64,000 bases of DNA from Scolanthus callimorphus (GCA_033964015.1 JAWWUD010000062.1:62001-126000); one strand, 5' to 3'; positions 43,399 to 56,497 are shown, counted from the first letter of the stretch. Translations and numbers: made by a program. The notes: generated from the sequence alone by a model not told the origin.

Positions 43399-46300
43399 AT
43401 GGCTCCCGTAAGTAATTTTCCTCCGCAATTTCCTCTCCTGACGATTAATGATAATCCATGTTTTATAATTTTATCTTTTCTTGCAGAAACGCGGCTTCTT
43501 AGAGCGACTAGATGCTGGTGAAGTTGTGATCGGAGATGGCGGGTTTGTTTTTGCGCTGGAAAAAAGAGGTTACGTTAAAGCAGGACCTTGGACTCCAGAA
43601 GCAACTGTAGAACATCCAGAGGCCGGTAAGTATCGAACTTGCAGAGGCTGAAAAAAATCATACAAATTCTAAATATTAGGAGGTAAGTTGTAATGTTTAT
43701 CATCTTCGAAAGCCTACGAGCTGTGACGAAGTCCAAAAACTCGGAACGAAGAAGAAGAAATCCTTTGACCTTGATCCAATTTTTGGGACAACCTATAAAA
43801 GATTTTCATTCACACGGTTCTTTCCGACATTCAAACATTCGTGTGAGTGGGTTCCTAAAAGCAGTTGTGCTTTTTTATTTTGAGTATTTGCTGTCTGTTA
43901 TAAGCTTACTTTTCGACGACGTGGCTACCCTTTTTCGATTCAAATCCTGTTTCCGTAATATGGAAACCGGATTTGCCAGCCAAACCTCATGCATGTGATC
44001 AAACAATTGTATACACTCTGCAAGAAAAAAATATCTTGGGCTTTCTATTTCTAGTCCGTGAATAAGAATTCTAAATTCCGTCTGAGTAGAAAAGCGTTCG
44101 AGCGGCCATCTATTCACTGTGGTTTTCGTGTGTGTACTGATTATTGATTTACCCTTTTAACCTGAGTAACTTTACGTAAACAAATCGAAGCGCGCCGCAA
44201 GGAAAAAAAAAGTTCCCTCGATTTACGGACGTTCGCCGAAGAAGGGGCTGCAAGCAGTCTATTTTAAAACAAGCCTAGCTCATATTGTTCACAAGTTGGC
44301 TCTGAGACACATTTAGATCACGTAAAATTTTATGAAATAATAGAATTACTGATTAGTTGTTTTCATGCTACAAACTGTAGTACTCTGAAACTGTGGAGGT
44401 GGGGCAGGGGTGTGTGATGTCTAAGGTCATTCTAGTGGATTGTGAAATCTAAAATGTACATTAAGGCCCTTGAATTAATTGGCAAAGGTCATCCTAGTGG
44501 ATTGTGAAATGTACTAGAAATGTAAATTTTAATTTCCACAAAAAATTTAACACTTGTCAGCCCAAGAAATGTGGAGTCGAGCATTTCTTTCAGATCTCAT
44601 TCTCTCTTTTTCCGATCAAATGTATACCATACATTTGCCAGTTATGATATAAAGTATAAACTTTAATTTTTTTGGTTGTTTGGTGATAGGGTATGTATTT
44701 TAATAAGGCTACCCTAAGTGCAAAAAAAAATTTGATTGTGCTGCAAATAGTGGAAAGACAGTTTATTTTAAAACCTTTTCATGATTAACAAAATTCCACT
44801 ATGATTGTGACCAATTGGACCACCTTGATGACTAACTTCAAGTATGCAGTAGGGCTTATACAATTTTAACCATAGGTCTCTTGTAGGGTCTCCAGTGTAT
44901 ATACCGCTATTATCTATATTGTAGATAGGTCTCGGGGTGTATAAACCACTATTTTATTTTTTGTAGATCTAGCTCACAATATTCATTGAAGCTATGGATT
45001 TTCAGCAAAGTTACAAGCCTAGTCCTGGAGTCAGGCTTCCAAAAAAAGGGCCTGAATTCACCCCTGGTAGACACAGGAAATGCTTTTTATTGCTTTATAA
45101 AATAACTAAACACACAAAAGCTTGTCTATTTACAGACACAGCTTTCGAACAATCAGTTTTTTCTGTGCTTTATTCTGATTGATTTTTAAAAAATCCATGC
45201 CCTATTTGAAAGGCATTTGCTAAAGAGTTAGCTGTTATGTTAGTTTGGATAGCTGGAATTATGCTTTCCTGTAATATGGTGATGTATAGACTGAATGGAT
45301 ATATACTAGTGTTATTAAACTGCACCTTATTTGTTTGTTTTCTATATCTCAGTGCGAGAACTTCATCGTGAATTCCTGAGGGCAGGATCAGATGTTATGC
45401 AAGCTTTCACCTTCTATGCCAGTGATGACAAGCTAGACAACAGGGGTAACACAGCTGGCAAGACATTTGGAGTGAGTTATAGCATTAGGCATATGCATCA
45501 CCTTGGCATCTCTAAATCTTTGAGTGGCACCTCTGAGTTTTGTTTGATACTACCATATTCAAGCTACTGTGGATGCACTCAAGGATGCTAGGAACAATGT
45601 GTGGTTCCAGAAATTATCCATACCCCCCTACGGAAGGGCAATGGAAATTCCAGAGGGGTGGGGGGTCAATTTACCTGATCACTTCCATACAAATACTGTA
45701 TTTTTCCTTGGAAATTCCAGAGGGGTGGGGGGGGGGGGGGGGGGGTCAGTTTTCAACACCCTTTCGTGGAGGGGGTATGGATATGTTCAGTGGTTTCTTG
45801 TCTAGGTTGAGCCCAATTTCTAAACGGTATTATAATGTATTATAATTATAGTGTTTTAGAATTAACCCTAAGCTAGTTAAACATACATGTTTTATAGACA
45901 AATAGTTGCATTTCCTGAAACCTGATTTTCTATAATTTTAATGACAATAATAATAATTTATTAACTGTAGCATCTTCAATCAATAATATTGTGTCTTGAT
46001 TTGGAGCCAGCCAAAGTCTTTGCTGAAAAATCCTGCATAAAAGTCCAGTTTCAAATTCTCTAATCTACCACTGAATAGGCATCAAAGGCACATAAATGCA
46101 GTGGGAGCCTCGATTTGAACCCAAAAGTTGCAAATATCAACGAGTCCAAAAATTTTTGTCTATTGTATCCATTCGAGCTTCATCAGTTTCTCATCGGTAT
46201 TCACAACTTTTCTACTTCAAACTGAGGCTCCCACTGTATTTATGCGCCATCAATGCCTATTCAGCGGTAGACTAGAGAATTAGAAACTGGACTATTTGAG

Positions 46301-49300
46301 AAAATTTTCCACATAATTCCAATGCAGGGTTCCCACGGGTCCTTGAAAACCTGGAAAGTCCTGGAATTTTGAATGTCCTTTTCCAGGTCTTGAAAGTCCT
46401 GGGCTTTTCAAAAAAATTATGCCAAGGTCCTTAAAAGTCCTGGAAAAACTTTTACAAATGAGTTCTGGGAAATTTTGTAACAATAAAAGTGATTAATAAA
46501 CAAAATAAACAGTGCAAAATTAAATTTGTTTGTTGAATGTAGTCCATGAAACCAAAATGTCAAGATGTGTGCAGATGCAGTACCATATGCTATGCTTTTT
46601 TTTTCGGTATGCAAGGTCCTTAATTTTTTTCAAAAGTCCTTGAAAAGGTCCTTGAAAGTCCTGGAATTTGGACTTTCTAGAAATTTCTAGAAATTCCAGA
46701 GGGGTGGGGTGATACCCCTTTTGATGGTGGAGTGGGGGGATGCTTTCTGGAATCACACAATCTACTGTGACTCTACTTTTCAAAAGTCCTTGAAAAGGTC
46801 CTTGAAAGTCCTGGAATTTGGACAGCTTTCAAAGCGTGGGAACCCTGCAATGGCCTAGATTAGTCCAAGCCCTGTAAATACCCACTATTATTGTAAAATG
46901 AATAAGGGGTTCAAAAAGCAGTGTGTCATGGCCATATAACCTCAAGTAATTTTGTCTTGTAATAATATTGTTTGTTTTTATTCCACTTAACAGTGTAGTG
47001 CTATAAATGAAGCCGCCTGTGACCTGGCACAAGGGGTTGCCAATGAGGGGGATGCTCTAGTTGCAGGAGGCATCTGTCAGACACCTACATATCTCAGTGG
47101 CAAAGGCAAAGAAGCTTGCCAGGCTGAGTTCCTGAAACAAATTGAAGTGTTTCTTAAAAAGGATGTTGATTTTATAATTGCTGAGGTATGTACATAATTG
47201 TCAAATATCTTCCAGGCATGTTTGATTCACAGGAGGCAAATACGTATGTGATTTCAGAAAACATCCTCCCCACATAAGGGATTTGGACATTCCAGAGGCA
47301 GTAAAATGCTTTTAATTTCCAATACAATTAACTGGTGTTTTTCTCTAGAAATTCCAGAGGGGTGGGGTGATACCCCTTTTGATGGTGGAGTGGGGGGATG
47401 CTTTCTGGAATCACACAATCTACTGTGACTCTTATCTACTCTGTCATTCTTGCCACACATTTGTCATCATTGTCATGTCAGCTATGTTTCCATGTTTTAT
47501 TTTAAGTCCTTTAAAACATACCTGCGTAGGAAGGCCAACATTCAGTTATGCAGAATTCAATTATTCCACAAAAAAATCCACAGACACATCCTGTGAGGAA
47601 ATGAGCAATCTCGTTCCCAGAGCCTCTCCTTCATGCTGACTCGGAGGCTCTGGATGCAGACGAAACTGGATGTCCTAGAATCTAGGAGCCATCCGGTTTT
47701 CCATATATGGTGACCATCTTTGTCGGTTAGACGAATTTCAAAATGGCGGGCGGGAATATCGGCCAATCAGGATCGGCTACGATTGTCTGCCGCCAGAGCC
47801 TACGACAAACAACAACAGTGGAGTAGCTCTGGGAACGAGATTGGGAAATGAGAAATTCAAGAGGGGTTGGGTTGGTGCATGTGGTTATTTCCCTGCCTAA
47901 AAGAATGCAATATCCCACACTTAAATAATAAAGTAATTCAATAAAGGTTACCTTGGACAGCATTGTTTTGCAATCACTCAAGCAAAAGCATGTGGCCCAA
48001 ATATTTAAGGAACCTTTATTCAATTACAGGTATTCAATGAGAATGGAATAAATGTGATTGCTCCTATGGAAATGCTGGAGAAAATACATAGAATGTTTTT
48101 AAAAAAGTTAAAACTTTTCTGAAAAGGAAATTAAGTTAATGGGATATTCATAATAGAATTATTTGTGCTGGTTTAATCATAAGCTAAACTTATTGCAAAT
48201 GGGGAAACCTTTTTATTGGCTAAAGTTAATTGGCAAATAGTAACAATATCTATTACAGAAACTGCTCACTGTCAATCACTGCCTTCTTGCATTTTACAAC
48301 CTGCATATATCATACTTTATAATTACATATGACAGAAAAGATAAACAAACAAACAGGCAAAACAACAACATTCAGTGCTTTTATCTGAGCATTATCCTTT
48401 GCAAGCTAGCAAAAACTGTGTCAGGAAGGGAAATGTGCTACCAAAATGAATAGAGTATTGTTATTGGCACATAGTAAATTGTAAAAAAAATGAATCAAAT
48501 TGTACTTTGTTGTATCTTAGCATGGCACAATGTCCCATCTTGAGTACCTGTACAATTTGTTTCAGCAACTCCTACTGTATTTTATTCTACGTTTTTTGGG
48601 GTACTTTTTCGTTAAAATGGCATACTTCACAAAAAATGGTTGTTCACTTTAAAGCTTATGTCCTGGGCTATAGCAATGGTATGCAATTTATTTTAATTTT
48701 ACCAAACCCGAATTTGTTATGGAGTTCCCTTCCCTATGCATCAGTTCAACTTTCGCAAAATAAAATATTTGCTTTCATCCATTGACACCATATTACAGTA
48801 TTAGCATTGACTAAGATGTGTTGTAAAATAAAAAGACATGTCAGGGATTTTGGAAATTTGCTCTCCTTTTCAAGTTATGATTTTTTAAAGATTTCTTTAG
48901 CATCTTTTATAAAAACAAATCTATAGCAGACACACAAAATTGGCTCTAAAGTCAACTCTCATCATGATTTTTTAGAACACATATCTAAGCCCATGGTAAA
49001 ATTGACCCGATGCATTGGAAAGCAAACTTCCTAACAAATTGTGTTTAATCAAATTAAAGAAATAAAGTTTTCATAATTGAGGAGAAGAAATAAGCTTTAA
49101 AATGAGGTATCACTTTGTCAAGATGCAACTTTTTTGAATAAATTATGGCATTTTAACGAAAATAACCACAAGTAGCCCGTAACCTTAATACGTACTGTAT
49201 TGAAAAAAAAAGACTTTCTAATTATGTTTTATCCTGCATAAATTAGTATTTTGAACATGTGGAGGAAGCAGTGTGGGCTGTCGAAGTGCTGAAAAACTGT

Positions 49301-52300
49301 GGCAAGCCCATAGCCTGCAGTCTGTGTATTGGACCTGATGGGGACATGCACGGTGTTTCGGCCGGCGAGTGTGCTGTCAAATTGGCGGAAGCAGGTATAA
49401 TATGGTAAAATGGGTACAAACTGTGCCTTTTCTGAAGAACATTTTGTAAAACGCCAAGACGTACACTGACAGTAATTTGTTCCCAAGACCTTGTTTCTAC
49501 TATGAAAAGTTTTCACTTTAAAAGAACAAACAATCAAACAAAGGAGAATTTGTAACAGTTTCACAGGAAATTCCTGCAGAAACCCATTCATGGCTTACAA
49601 CCTAGTCCAAAGAAGAATCAGAACAGTTTTGACTGTGTGATTCCAGAAAGAAAAACCAGGAATTCCCCTTACATCACTGTGGGATGGGGGGTTATATCTC
49701 ATTTCCATCCGTAGGGGGTGGTAGAATTATTCTAGTGGGAGCTCTAATGAATGGGTTTCAGCAGAAATTCTCTCTTTCTCGCTTTTCCTTTCTGGTAGTG
49801 TGTAATACTATCAGTATTTTTTCATGTTATGGAGACATAATTTTTTATGGCGAGTGCCTTGCTTGCCTCATGCTGGCTACGGGCCTGGGGATGAGTCAGT
49901 GCATTTTGAATTTCGAGGAGCCATTATGACATTTGATTCAAGAGTTTCCTTTGTGGTGAGAAAGACAGAGCGGAAATGACCTGCTTAGATCACTAAATTT
50001 CAAATAATAAGGTCAGGTTAGCTCAGATAAGCTTCATTTTTTGCATACAGACTCCTTGTCTGATTAAAAACAAAATATCAAAAATGACTGTTTTCTAATG
50101 GATCCGTCTTTGAGATATTAGACTTTAAACATTGGTTTCTGTGCCATTTTATGGGAGAATTAGTACTTTGATCAGGAATTTTGCAAACTTTGCTCAATCA
50201 TATCTAAAATTCATATTCTTCAATTTTCTTAAAAATTTGGAATTAAGCTTTTAGCCATAGAAACTCTTTGTATACGGAATCTTGAGCTTATATATTGAAA
50301 TATGGCAAAGTTAGACATTTCATTTTTGGTCATTTCCGCTCTGTCGGTGAGAAACAATAAGTCATGCAGTGTTAGATGGATGGGAAAAATGGTAGGATAT
50401 GTCCTCAGAAAGATCATGAAAAAACAACTTAGAAATTGTAGATTTGAATTCTTCCAGTGTTAGTAGGGATTTAATTGTTTTATAGAAGTAAAAAATCAGG
50501 GTGTTTAGGATTGTTTAGGTTTTGGGAAACTGGCTAGAAAATAAAATGGCTGATAAACATAAAGGAACAACAAAAGCATTTGATACATGGTACACCTATG
50601 CAATACTGTAGCCCATGAATGACATATTTTTATCTTTTTTCACTTACCTGAGTCCCCACTTTTCCATTATGCTTTTCATGGCTCAGATTGTATAAAATGA
50701 TTTTGGTATTTTTGAAGATATTCTTTTCTGATGGTCATCCTAGTTTGAAAATTTCCTTAATGGGGGAGGGTAGTATGAGTGCATTTTGATTTTTTTAATG
50801 GCTATTGGGTTAAGCTGTAGGAGGTTTTAGGGGGAGCAAAACCTCCTTGCCCAAAGGGAGTTTATGGATCAATGTCTATACAATGAATGTTTTTGCTTTG
50901 AGGCTTTATGTAAAAATATAAGTCTATAGGGAAAAGGGGGAAACAGTAAATTGTCAGCATGTGAATTTAAATTCTGAAACATACACACTCTAGTGCATAA
51001 TAATATGATATAAGCAGGATATTAGCTTTACAGAGAATAAGTAAAATCACACAATGTAGTTATAAACATAAATTTTCTGTCCATCTTGGGTCTGGTGGGA
51101 TGGGTGCAATATTTCACGAGTGCATGATGTATTCGATTGGCCCCATGTACTCACTGTTTTCACTTTCAGAAGGACAACCTCCTTGAGCTGATTCTAATGC
51201 ATTACTTTCCTTTATCTGGTTGCAGGTTGTGACTGTATTGGTATTAACTGCCATTTTGGTCCTGTCAAGAGCTTGGAGGCCATGAAGCTGATGAAGGATG
51301 CCCTGGATGCTGCAGGGTATAAAAAGCACCTTATGGTTCAACCTCTGGGTTACCACACCCCTGACGCACAAAAGCAGGGCTTTATTGATCTACCAGAATT
51401 CCCCTTTGGTAAGGACTGATAGCTTTAATGCTGCAAACAGAGCTTTGTTGATCTTCAAGCTTTGGCATATTGTTTTGCCCAGTGGGGCGGGGGATTTATG
51501 CGCTTTAGTGCTTTTCTTTTGCCCTTGGGGTGGGGGATAAGTCATACTACCGAAATCACTAAACTGCCGGCACCCTCGAAAATTCGATCGATCGTTTGTC
51601 AGTTTCGGTTCGCTCGTCTGGGTGTTTGGATCGATCCAAATGGTCACGTGACATTTACATTTTTGTATCAAACAATAGAAAAAGCGTGTGTTTCCATGGT
51701 TTGGTACAAAATTTAAATGTCACGTGACCATTTGGATCGATCAAAACAGCCAGACGAGCGAACCGAAACTGACAAACGATCGATCGAATTTTCGAGGGTG
51801 CCGGCAGTTTAGTGATTTCGGTAGTATTGAGGCAAGACAGAGGCGAAATTGTTCACTTTGGTAGGGGCTTAGAAAGAAAATAATTAATGACCCTCATACC
51901 GGTATGTGGAGCATTATCATCATTATCGTTTTGTTTTGCTCTGGGTTTCCAGTAATATACTTTCACAACGTACCTTTGGGGATTCCCTATCATTTTTGGG
52001 GCATCATAGCTCTGAAAACTACCTCTCGGGATGATTTGTAGGTAAAACAAAATGTAGGTTTTACAAAGGTGAGCCCGCGATCCTACTCGTAATCTAGCGT
52101 GACATTAACGGTACTTGCGTGACACCGTGATGGTCACTTTTTGCTTTCAACGCCTGGTTCGCCTCTTAACCTTGATCGCCAGCGTGCCAAGTTCTACCAA
52201 GTTCTTGGGGTCGATATTGAATAGACCTATACGGCTTTGGCGTAATGCTTTTCCATTTCAGATCACATGGCATTCATTTGAATAATCCTTTGTTTGGAAT

Positions 52301-53692
52301 GCTTCCATATTCATATATCCGTAGCAGACAAAAGAGAGAATACTCATGGGAATGTAACGTGATCTGAAATGGGAAAACATTACGCCCAAGCCGAATAGAT
52401 CTATTAGATTGGGTGTTTATAAACTTGTGTTCTATTGAACGCTTCCGCGGGAACCCTGTGCGTTAACGAGAACACAAGTACTGAATACGTGTATGTGTTT
52501 CCTTAGGCCTTGAGCCACGTATCTGCACCCGTTGGGACATGCACAAATACGCGCGTGATGCCTACGACATGGGGATCAGGTTCATTGGAGGCTGCTGTGG
52601 ATTTGAGGCATATCATATTCGCGCTGTAGCTGAAGAGGTGAGCCAAACTTCTAAATATATGGACTTGAATTATGGTTTCACTTACTGTTAGATTAACAGT
52701 GATATCAACTCTGTTTTAGCTTGCGAAGGAACGTGGCAAACTCCCAAAAGGTAGCGAAAAGCACGGTCAGTGGGGCGATGGTCTGCGACAACACACGAAA
52801 CCGTGGGTGCGCTCGAGGTAACGAAGCAACTCCTTCAACTTCCCTAGAATAACGTCTGTGGCTAATGGCTAATAAAATAAGAAATAATTGCGCTGGGTCC
52901 CAACAACTACTGTATATGGACTTAGGAAAAGCGACTGATACGTCAAAATTGACTTAGCGAGACAAAGACTGTTTTTGAAAATAAATATCGACCTTATACA
53001 AGCTTACGCAGGTAGCCGTCTGTTTGCCGTCCATTAGGGATCCGTTTTTTTAGCGCAACGCCGTGAAGTGTGATTCTCAAGCTTGCAATCCAGCTACATG
53101 GTCAATACAACTACATGATGTTGAGACGAGCTAGATAGTATTTGACTCGTGTGCGCGAGTCCAGTATATAATAATACTACTTTGGAAATTGGCAGTTATA
53201 TTTTTTAATGTAACTATTGAAATATCCGCACTCTCCCTGTTGAGGACCTCTGAATCCTAGGGTGGGTGGCCATCGAAAAGCACTGGAATTGCAAGGTGGC
53301 AACCCTGTAACTGGATCAAAATTCCCAAAAATATGGATTTTCAGGGTGGATGAACATAATTTCTAGGGTGGTCATGAGAAAATTCACTTGAATTCCAGTA
53401 TGGGTAGGGAAAACCTAAGATTTCCAGGGTGGGTAACTGAACCTGTGGTCCTCAACAGGGAAGTGCGGGTTATTTTTGCGACTGCCCATGGTGCGCGTAT
53501 AGTAATCATGGAACTTGTCATCGCAGGGCCCGCCGTGAGTACTGGGAGAACATCGACCCATCGAGTGGCCGGCCCTACTCTTCCGCGATGTCAAAACCTG
53601 ACAACTGGGGCGTAACACGTGGAGACAAGCTCCTCAAGCAACACACCGAGGGCACCACTGACGAAGAACTTAAAGAGGTCTTTCAGCACTGA
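43399..53692 (+). CDS. BHMT: Betaine-homocysteine S-methyltransferase, nine exons
   Basis: Transfers a methyl group from betaine to homocysteine, giving dimethylglycine and methionine in the cytosol. Coding exons: 43399-43407, 43487-43625, 45353-45471, 46994-47185, 49247-49394, 51226-51408, 52507-52637, 52720-52817 and 53527-53692. All have GT-AG borders and compatible phases, and total 1185 nt (394 residues plus stop; the human enzyme is 406). The order of conserved blocks matches the family: [20 protein letters not shown] (D20), GDALVAGG, E153 before [17 protein letters not shown] (C211), [10 protein letters not shown], and IGGCCGFE (C293, C294). C211, C293 and C294 are the three zinc ligands that bind homocysteine. 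Introns 2-6 are 1.1-2.1 kb and filled with small repeats. BHMT rather than the related bacterial-type methyltransferases is clear from the full-length colinearity. Confidence 0.96.
46325..46847. mobile_element. hAT-like MITE in BHMT intron 3
   Basis: Begins CAGGGTTCCCACGGGTCC and ends GCGTGGGAACCCTG, with CAATG directly on both sides. It is full of GTCCTTGAAAAGTCCTGGA words and is a distant relative of 24265-24592. A second element sits inside it at 46686-46774. Confidence 0.7.
46686..46774. repeat. 89-bp repeat, copy 1 (nested)
   Basis: Identical to 47344-47432. It has short inverted ends ATTCCAGA and TCTGGAAT. It is bracketed by ~40-bp direct copies of host-element sequence (CAAAAGTCCTTGAAAAGGTC at 46631 and 46782). 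Confidence 0.8.
47344..47432. repeat. 89-bp repeat, copy 2, in BHMT intron 4
   Basis: Exact copy of 46686-46774. Related but diverged sequence occurs at about 45595-45740 and 49640-49730, so this G-rich family is abundant in this gene. Confidence 0.85.
47606..47843. mobile_element. MITE with perfect 9-bp duplication, BHMT intron 4
   Basis: Ends CAATCTCGTTCCCAGAGC and GCTCTGGGAACGAGATTG. GGAAATGAG is duplicated at 47597-47605 and 47844-47852. A nine-base duplication points to Mutator-like transposition. 238 bp, non-coding. Confidence 0.9.
49964..50345. mobile_element. MITE with perfect 9-bp duplication, BHMT intron 5
   Basis: Ends GACAGAGCGGAAATGAC and GTCATTTCCGCTCTGTC. GGTGAGAAA is duplicated at 49955-49963 and 50346-50354. 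It belongs to the same family as 61205-61584. Confidence 0.93.
51544..51827. repeat. 284-bp near-perfect palindrome in BHMT intron 6
   Basis: ATACTACCGAAATCACTAAA at the left, TTTAGTGATTTCGGTAGTAT at the right. The ~135-bp arms meet near 51686 with very few mismatches. Confidence 0.9.
52221..52404. repeat. Palindromic MITE in BHMT intron 6
   Basis: ATAGACCTATACGGCTTTGG at the left pairs with CCAAGCCGAATAGATCTAT at the right. The shared block CCATTTCAGATCAC also occurs at about 34968. Confidence 0.8.
53227..53468. repeat. MITE in BHMT intron 8
   Basis: CCGCACTCTCCCTGTTGAGG at the left, CCTCAACAGGGAAGTGCGG at the right. The interior repeats AGGGTGGGTG-type words. Confidence 0.8.
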
Positions 53693-53892
53693 GAACTAGT
53701 AGACCTGCAATCCGATCATTCATTCGATTGTTTAAAGTGTTTGATGATCAAATGTTCCATTGAACACCCATGCCCATTCACGATTGGTTGATGTTCGGGA
53801 AACTTTAGGGAGGGGCTTGTATAATAGAACTTGTATAATATATTGCATATTAAGTAACTTAGGCATAGAACATACGCCGGTCTTACCAATGA

Positions 53893-54041
53893 GGGTTAGC
53901 ACTCGTTCACATTGACCAAAAGGACGTCGTATTGTCTGTGAAACAATAGAACGAGGCATAGATATATTGTGATGTTCCTCGTTCTATTGTTTCACAGACA
54001 ATACGACGTCCTTTTGGTCAATGTGAACGAGAGCTAACCTA
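53893..54041. repeat. Palindrome, ~70-bp arms
   Basis: GGTTAGCACTCGTTCACATT at the left and AATGTGAACGAGAGCTAACC at the right fold about 53966. The inner arms AACAATAGAACGAGG match exactly. Confidence 0.85.
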
Positions 54042-54186
54042 CCATGAGCCGTTCCTAATGTAAATGAACTTAGACAATAGGGATTCCTCATTTGCACTAG
54101 GAACGGGTTATGATTTAGGCCAGCGATGCTCGATACATTTTGCATGATTTAAAAGCTGTATTCATTGGTGTTAAATAATTTGTGTT

Positions 54187-54192
54187 AATAAA
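54187..54192 (+). terminator. Candidate BHMT poly(A) signal
   Basis: AATAAA 495 bases past the stop codon, beyond the palindrome at 53893-54041. No nearer canonical hexamer was seen. Confidence 0.4.
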
Positions 54193-54302
54193 AGTGAGTT
54201 TCAGAGGTGTATGTGAACTTAGGTTGGTACATATTGGTCTGGATATCAGGCGGAATTTTAATTCCCCTTGGACGAGGATCCTGATACTAAGGCTAGATAC
54301 TA

Positions 54303-54765
54303 AAGCCCTGGCCAAACGAAGCGCAAATTCCACGCAAGTCGATGCGAGTCATCGTGACTTGCACAGACTTGTGTTGAGGTGGCCAAACGAGATGCAAGTT
54401 TTGATGCAAGTTGAGTGTTTTGGTGCTTTGCGCGCGCTAATGACGATATGATCAAGCCACGATCACGCGTGTTCAAGCTGGTGTTTTTCTTGGTAAAAAA
54501 GACAAAACAAAATAAAGAAATCTCACTCACTTTCTTGTAAATAACAGCTAGATATAGTGCAACATTTTGATGACTTATTTTAGTCATGTTTCGTTAATTT
54601 GGAAAACGTAGAAAATTGGAAACGTGCATCAACTTGCCTACACTTGCGATGTGGTAGCCAAACGAGACGCAAGCTGCGTGAAAATTTGAAGTCATCACAA
54701 GTTGGTGGCCAAACGAGCGCAAGTCGACGCAAGTAGCAAAACGTGCGTCGACTTGCGTTTCGTTT
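54303..54765. repeat. MITE with internal GGCCAAACGAG repeats
   Basis: Ends with GGCCAAACGAAGCGCAA on the left and an inverted GCGTTTCGTTTTGG on the right. Several GCCAAACGAG.CGCAAG words lie between. Confidence 0.65.
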
Positions 54766-55704
54766 TGGAGCCGTAGGGACTGGGAATGAGTACGAGATAC
54801 GGCGCGCTATGAATTGTGGGTCATGCGCTAAAATACATCCCATAACTCCGCGCCCTGATAAAACTATCCCACAAACTATTGCGCACCCTAAAAACACCGG
54901 AAATCGCTTGGGTACGAGACTGAACAATTGTTTTCTTGTGTACTTTTTTTAGCCCTTACTCTCACCCAGTACGTGCCCAGAGTAGGGGCGCTTTCAAGTC
55001 TAAGATGAAAATGTCCTAGGTTCTCGATATCAACTGTATATAATGGTAATTATGTACTACCATAATTACGTCTACACCGGAACAGGGAAAAGTACTTCTT
55101 ATTTGATGGGGCTGACTGCCTGGTTTTTACTTTAAAAACGCAACTAAAGTCTGTTTCATTGGATTCGACGCGGCAACCGATCGAAGTTTGGAACGGACCT
55201 AAACAAATAGATAAACTGGTTCCTCCCTTTTTTCGTCGAACTGCCCTGTGGTGTCTCATTTGGCGCTTGTATCGCCGCTCAGACTTGCCGAAATGCACAA
55301 GGCCTTACTGCTAAATGGCTTTCCCTTTCCTGTGAAAAGGCTTATTCAAGCGACGATGGCTATCGCGAGCTATCTAAAAAGGTATAGATGATAGCGAAGC
55401 CAGTGCATTACTTAAAGGCAGATGCGCCTATGCAGAGGGGGCGCTAGAAGCACTGAAAATACAACGTGAAAACAATGTCTAAATATATCGAAAAAAAGGT
55501 AGAGCTGAGCAGACAGTGAGACAGGCGAGGCGTATTGATATGAGTATTCCATGTACTTTCTTCGCTTATGTGGTCCCGTAAGATTGCACACCGCTTGATA
55601 TAAACGGTACCCGTGAACGTATATTAACATAAGACGGCTGGTGCTGTAAAAAAAATGACTAATATTTTAGAGCGCAAACAGCTTGGTATGAAATTCTTTG
55701 CAAA

Positions 55705-55933
55705 TACAGCCGATGGCGTTTGACTGTTTTACCCTAACAGTTTGAAAGTTGGGTTGTGAGACAAAAAGTCGGACGTTTCCAAAGGCAACCGCCATGTGTA
55801 TTTTTCACTGACCAATCTGAGAGTACAGAACTCTTTGGTTCGCCATAGATACGTCTCGTTTCATCCTAGAAACGCAACTTAAACATAACGTGCGAGGTGT
55901 TAGGGTAAAACGGTCAAACGCAATCGGCTGTAA
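55705..55933. repeat. MITE with TACAGCCGAT ends
   Basis: TACAGCCGATGGCGTTTGAC at the left, CAAACGCAATCGGCTGTA at the right. The inner TTTTACCCTAACA and TGTTAGGGTAAAA arms also pair. Confidence 0.8.
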
Positions 55934-55993
55934 ATAGAAACGATATAGGTGAAGTAGGCTAGAAAATGTATTTATTTTCGTGTTTGAATTTAA

Positions 55994-56367
55994 TGTTCTG
56001 AGACGTCGACCCCTGGGGTGAGAGGAGCTATCCCTTTTTCACCTTTTATAATACCGGAACCTCGTGTTTAAAGTGTATGCCGCGCTGTATGCGTATACAT
56101 TGGTTCGTTTGTCCATTGTGAATTTAGAGGAGCACTGTAGAACGCACGATGATTGTTGTAAGATTAAGGGCGGCTTGCATGAAGTGCAAGTATCGGCTGA
56201 ACGGCCAGAGCATGATTTGCAGACTGCATGACAAGGAATGCTGTCTGCAAATCATGCTCTGGCCGTTCGGCCGATGTTCTGAGACGTCGACCCCTGGGGT
56301 GGGAGGAGCTATCCCTTTTTCACCTTTTATAATACCGGAACCTCGTGTTTAAAGTGTATGCCGCGCT
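55994..56367. repeat. Direct 93-bp repeats around a captured gene fragment
   Basis: Bases 55994-56086 and 56275-56367 are near-identical direct copies (TGTTCTGAGACGTCGACCCC...). Between them, 56097-56241 copies 145 bp of the furin-repeat exon (62908-63052) with about one difference. A partial inverted copy at 56242-56275 then forms a hairpin with 56191-56224. Confidence 0.92.
56097..56241 (-). pseudogene. Captured fragment of the furin-repeat exon
   Basis: 145 bp matching 62908-63052 in the same orientation, covering part of two Cys-rich repeats on the minus strand. It has no splice sites or start of its own, so it is not expressed as a protein on its own evidence. Confidence 0.92.
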
Positions 56368-56497
56368 CAGAGGCAAAATTGGAGATTCTTTTGCATTGAA
56401 TGATAAATAGTTTGGTGAGCACCTCAGGATGACTTTATAGACCATTGTCTCGTAACGTACTTGACCCGCGGATTTCATAATATATAGCAGCATACAC

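Noticed and set aside
43693..43998. 101-codon frame within the second BHMT intron
   Set aside because: Not colinear with BHMT, no homology signal, and flanked by the well-supported exon borders at 43625 and 45353.
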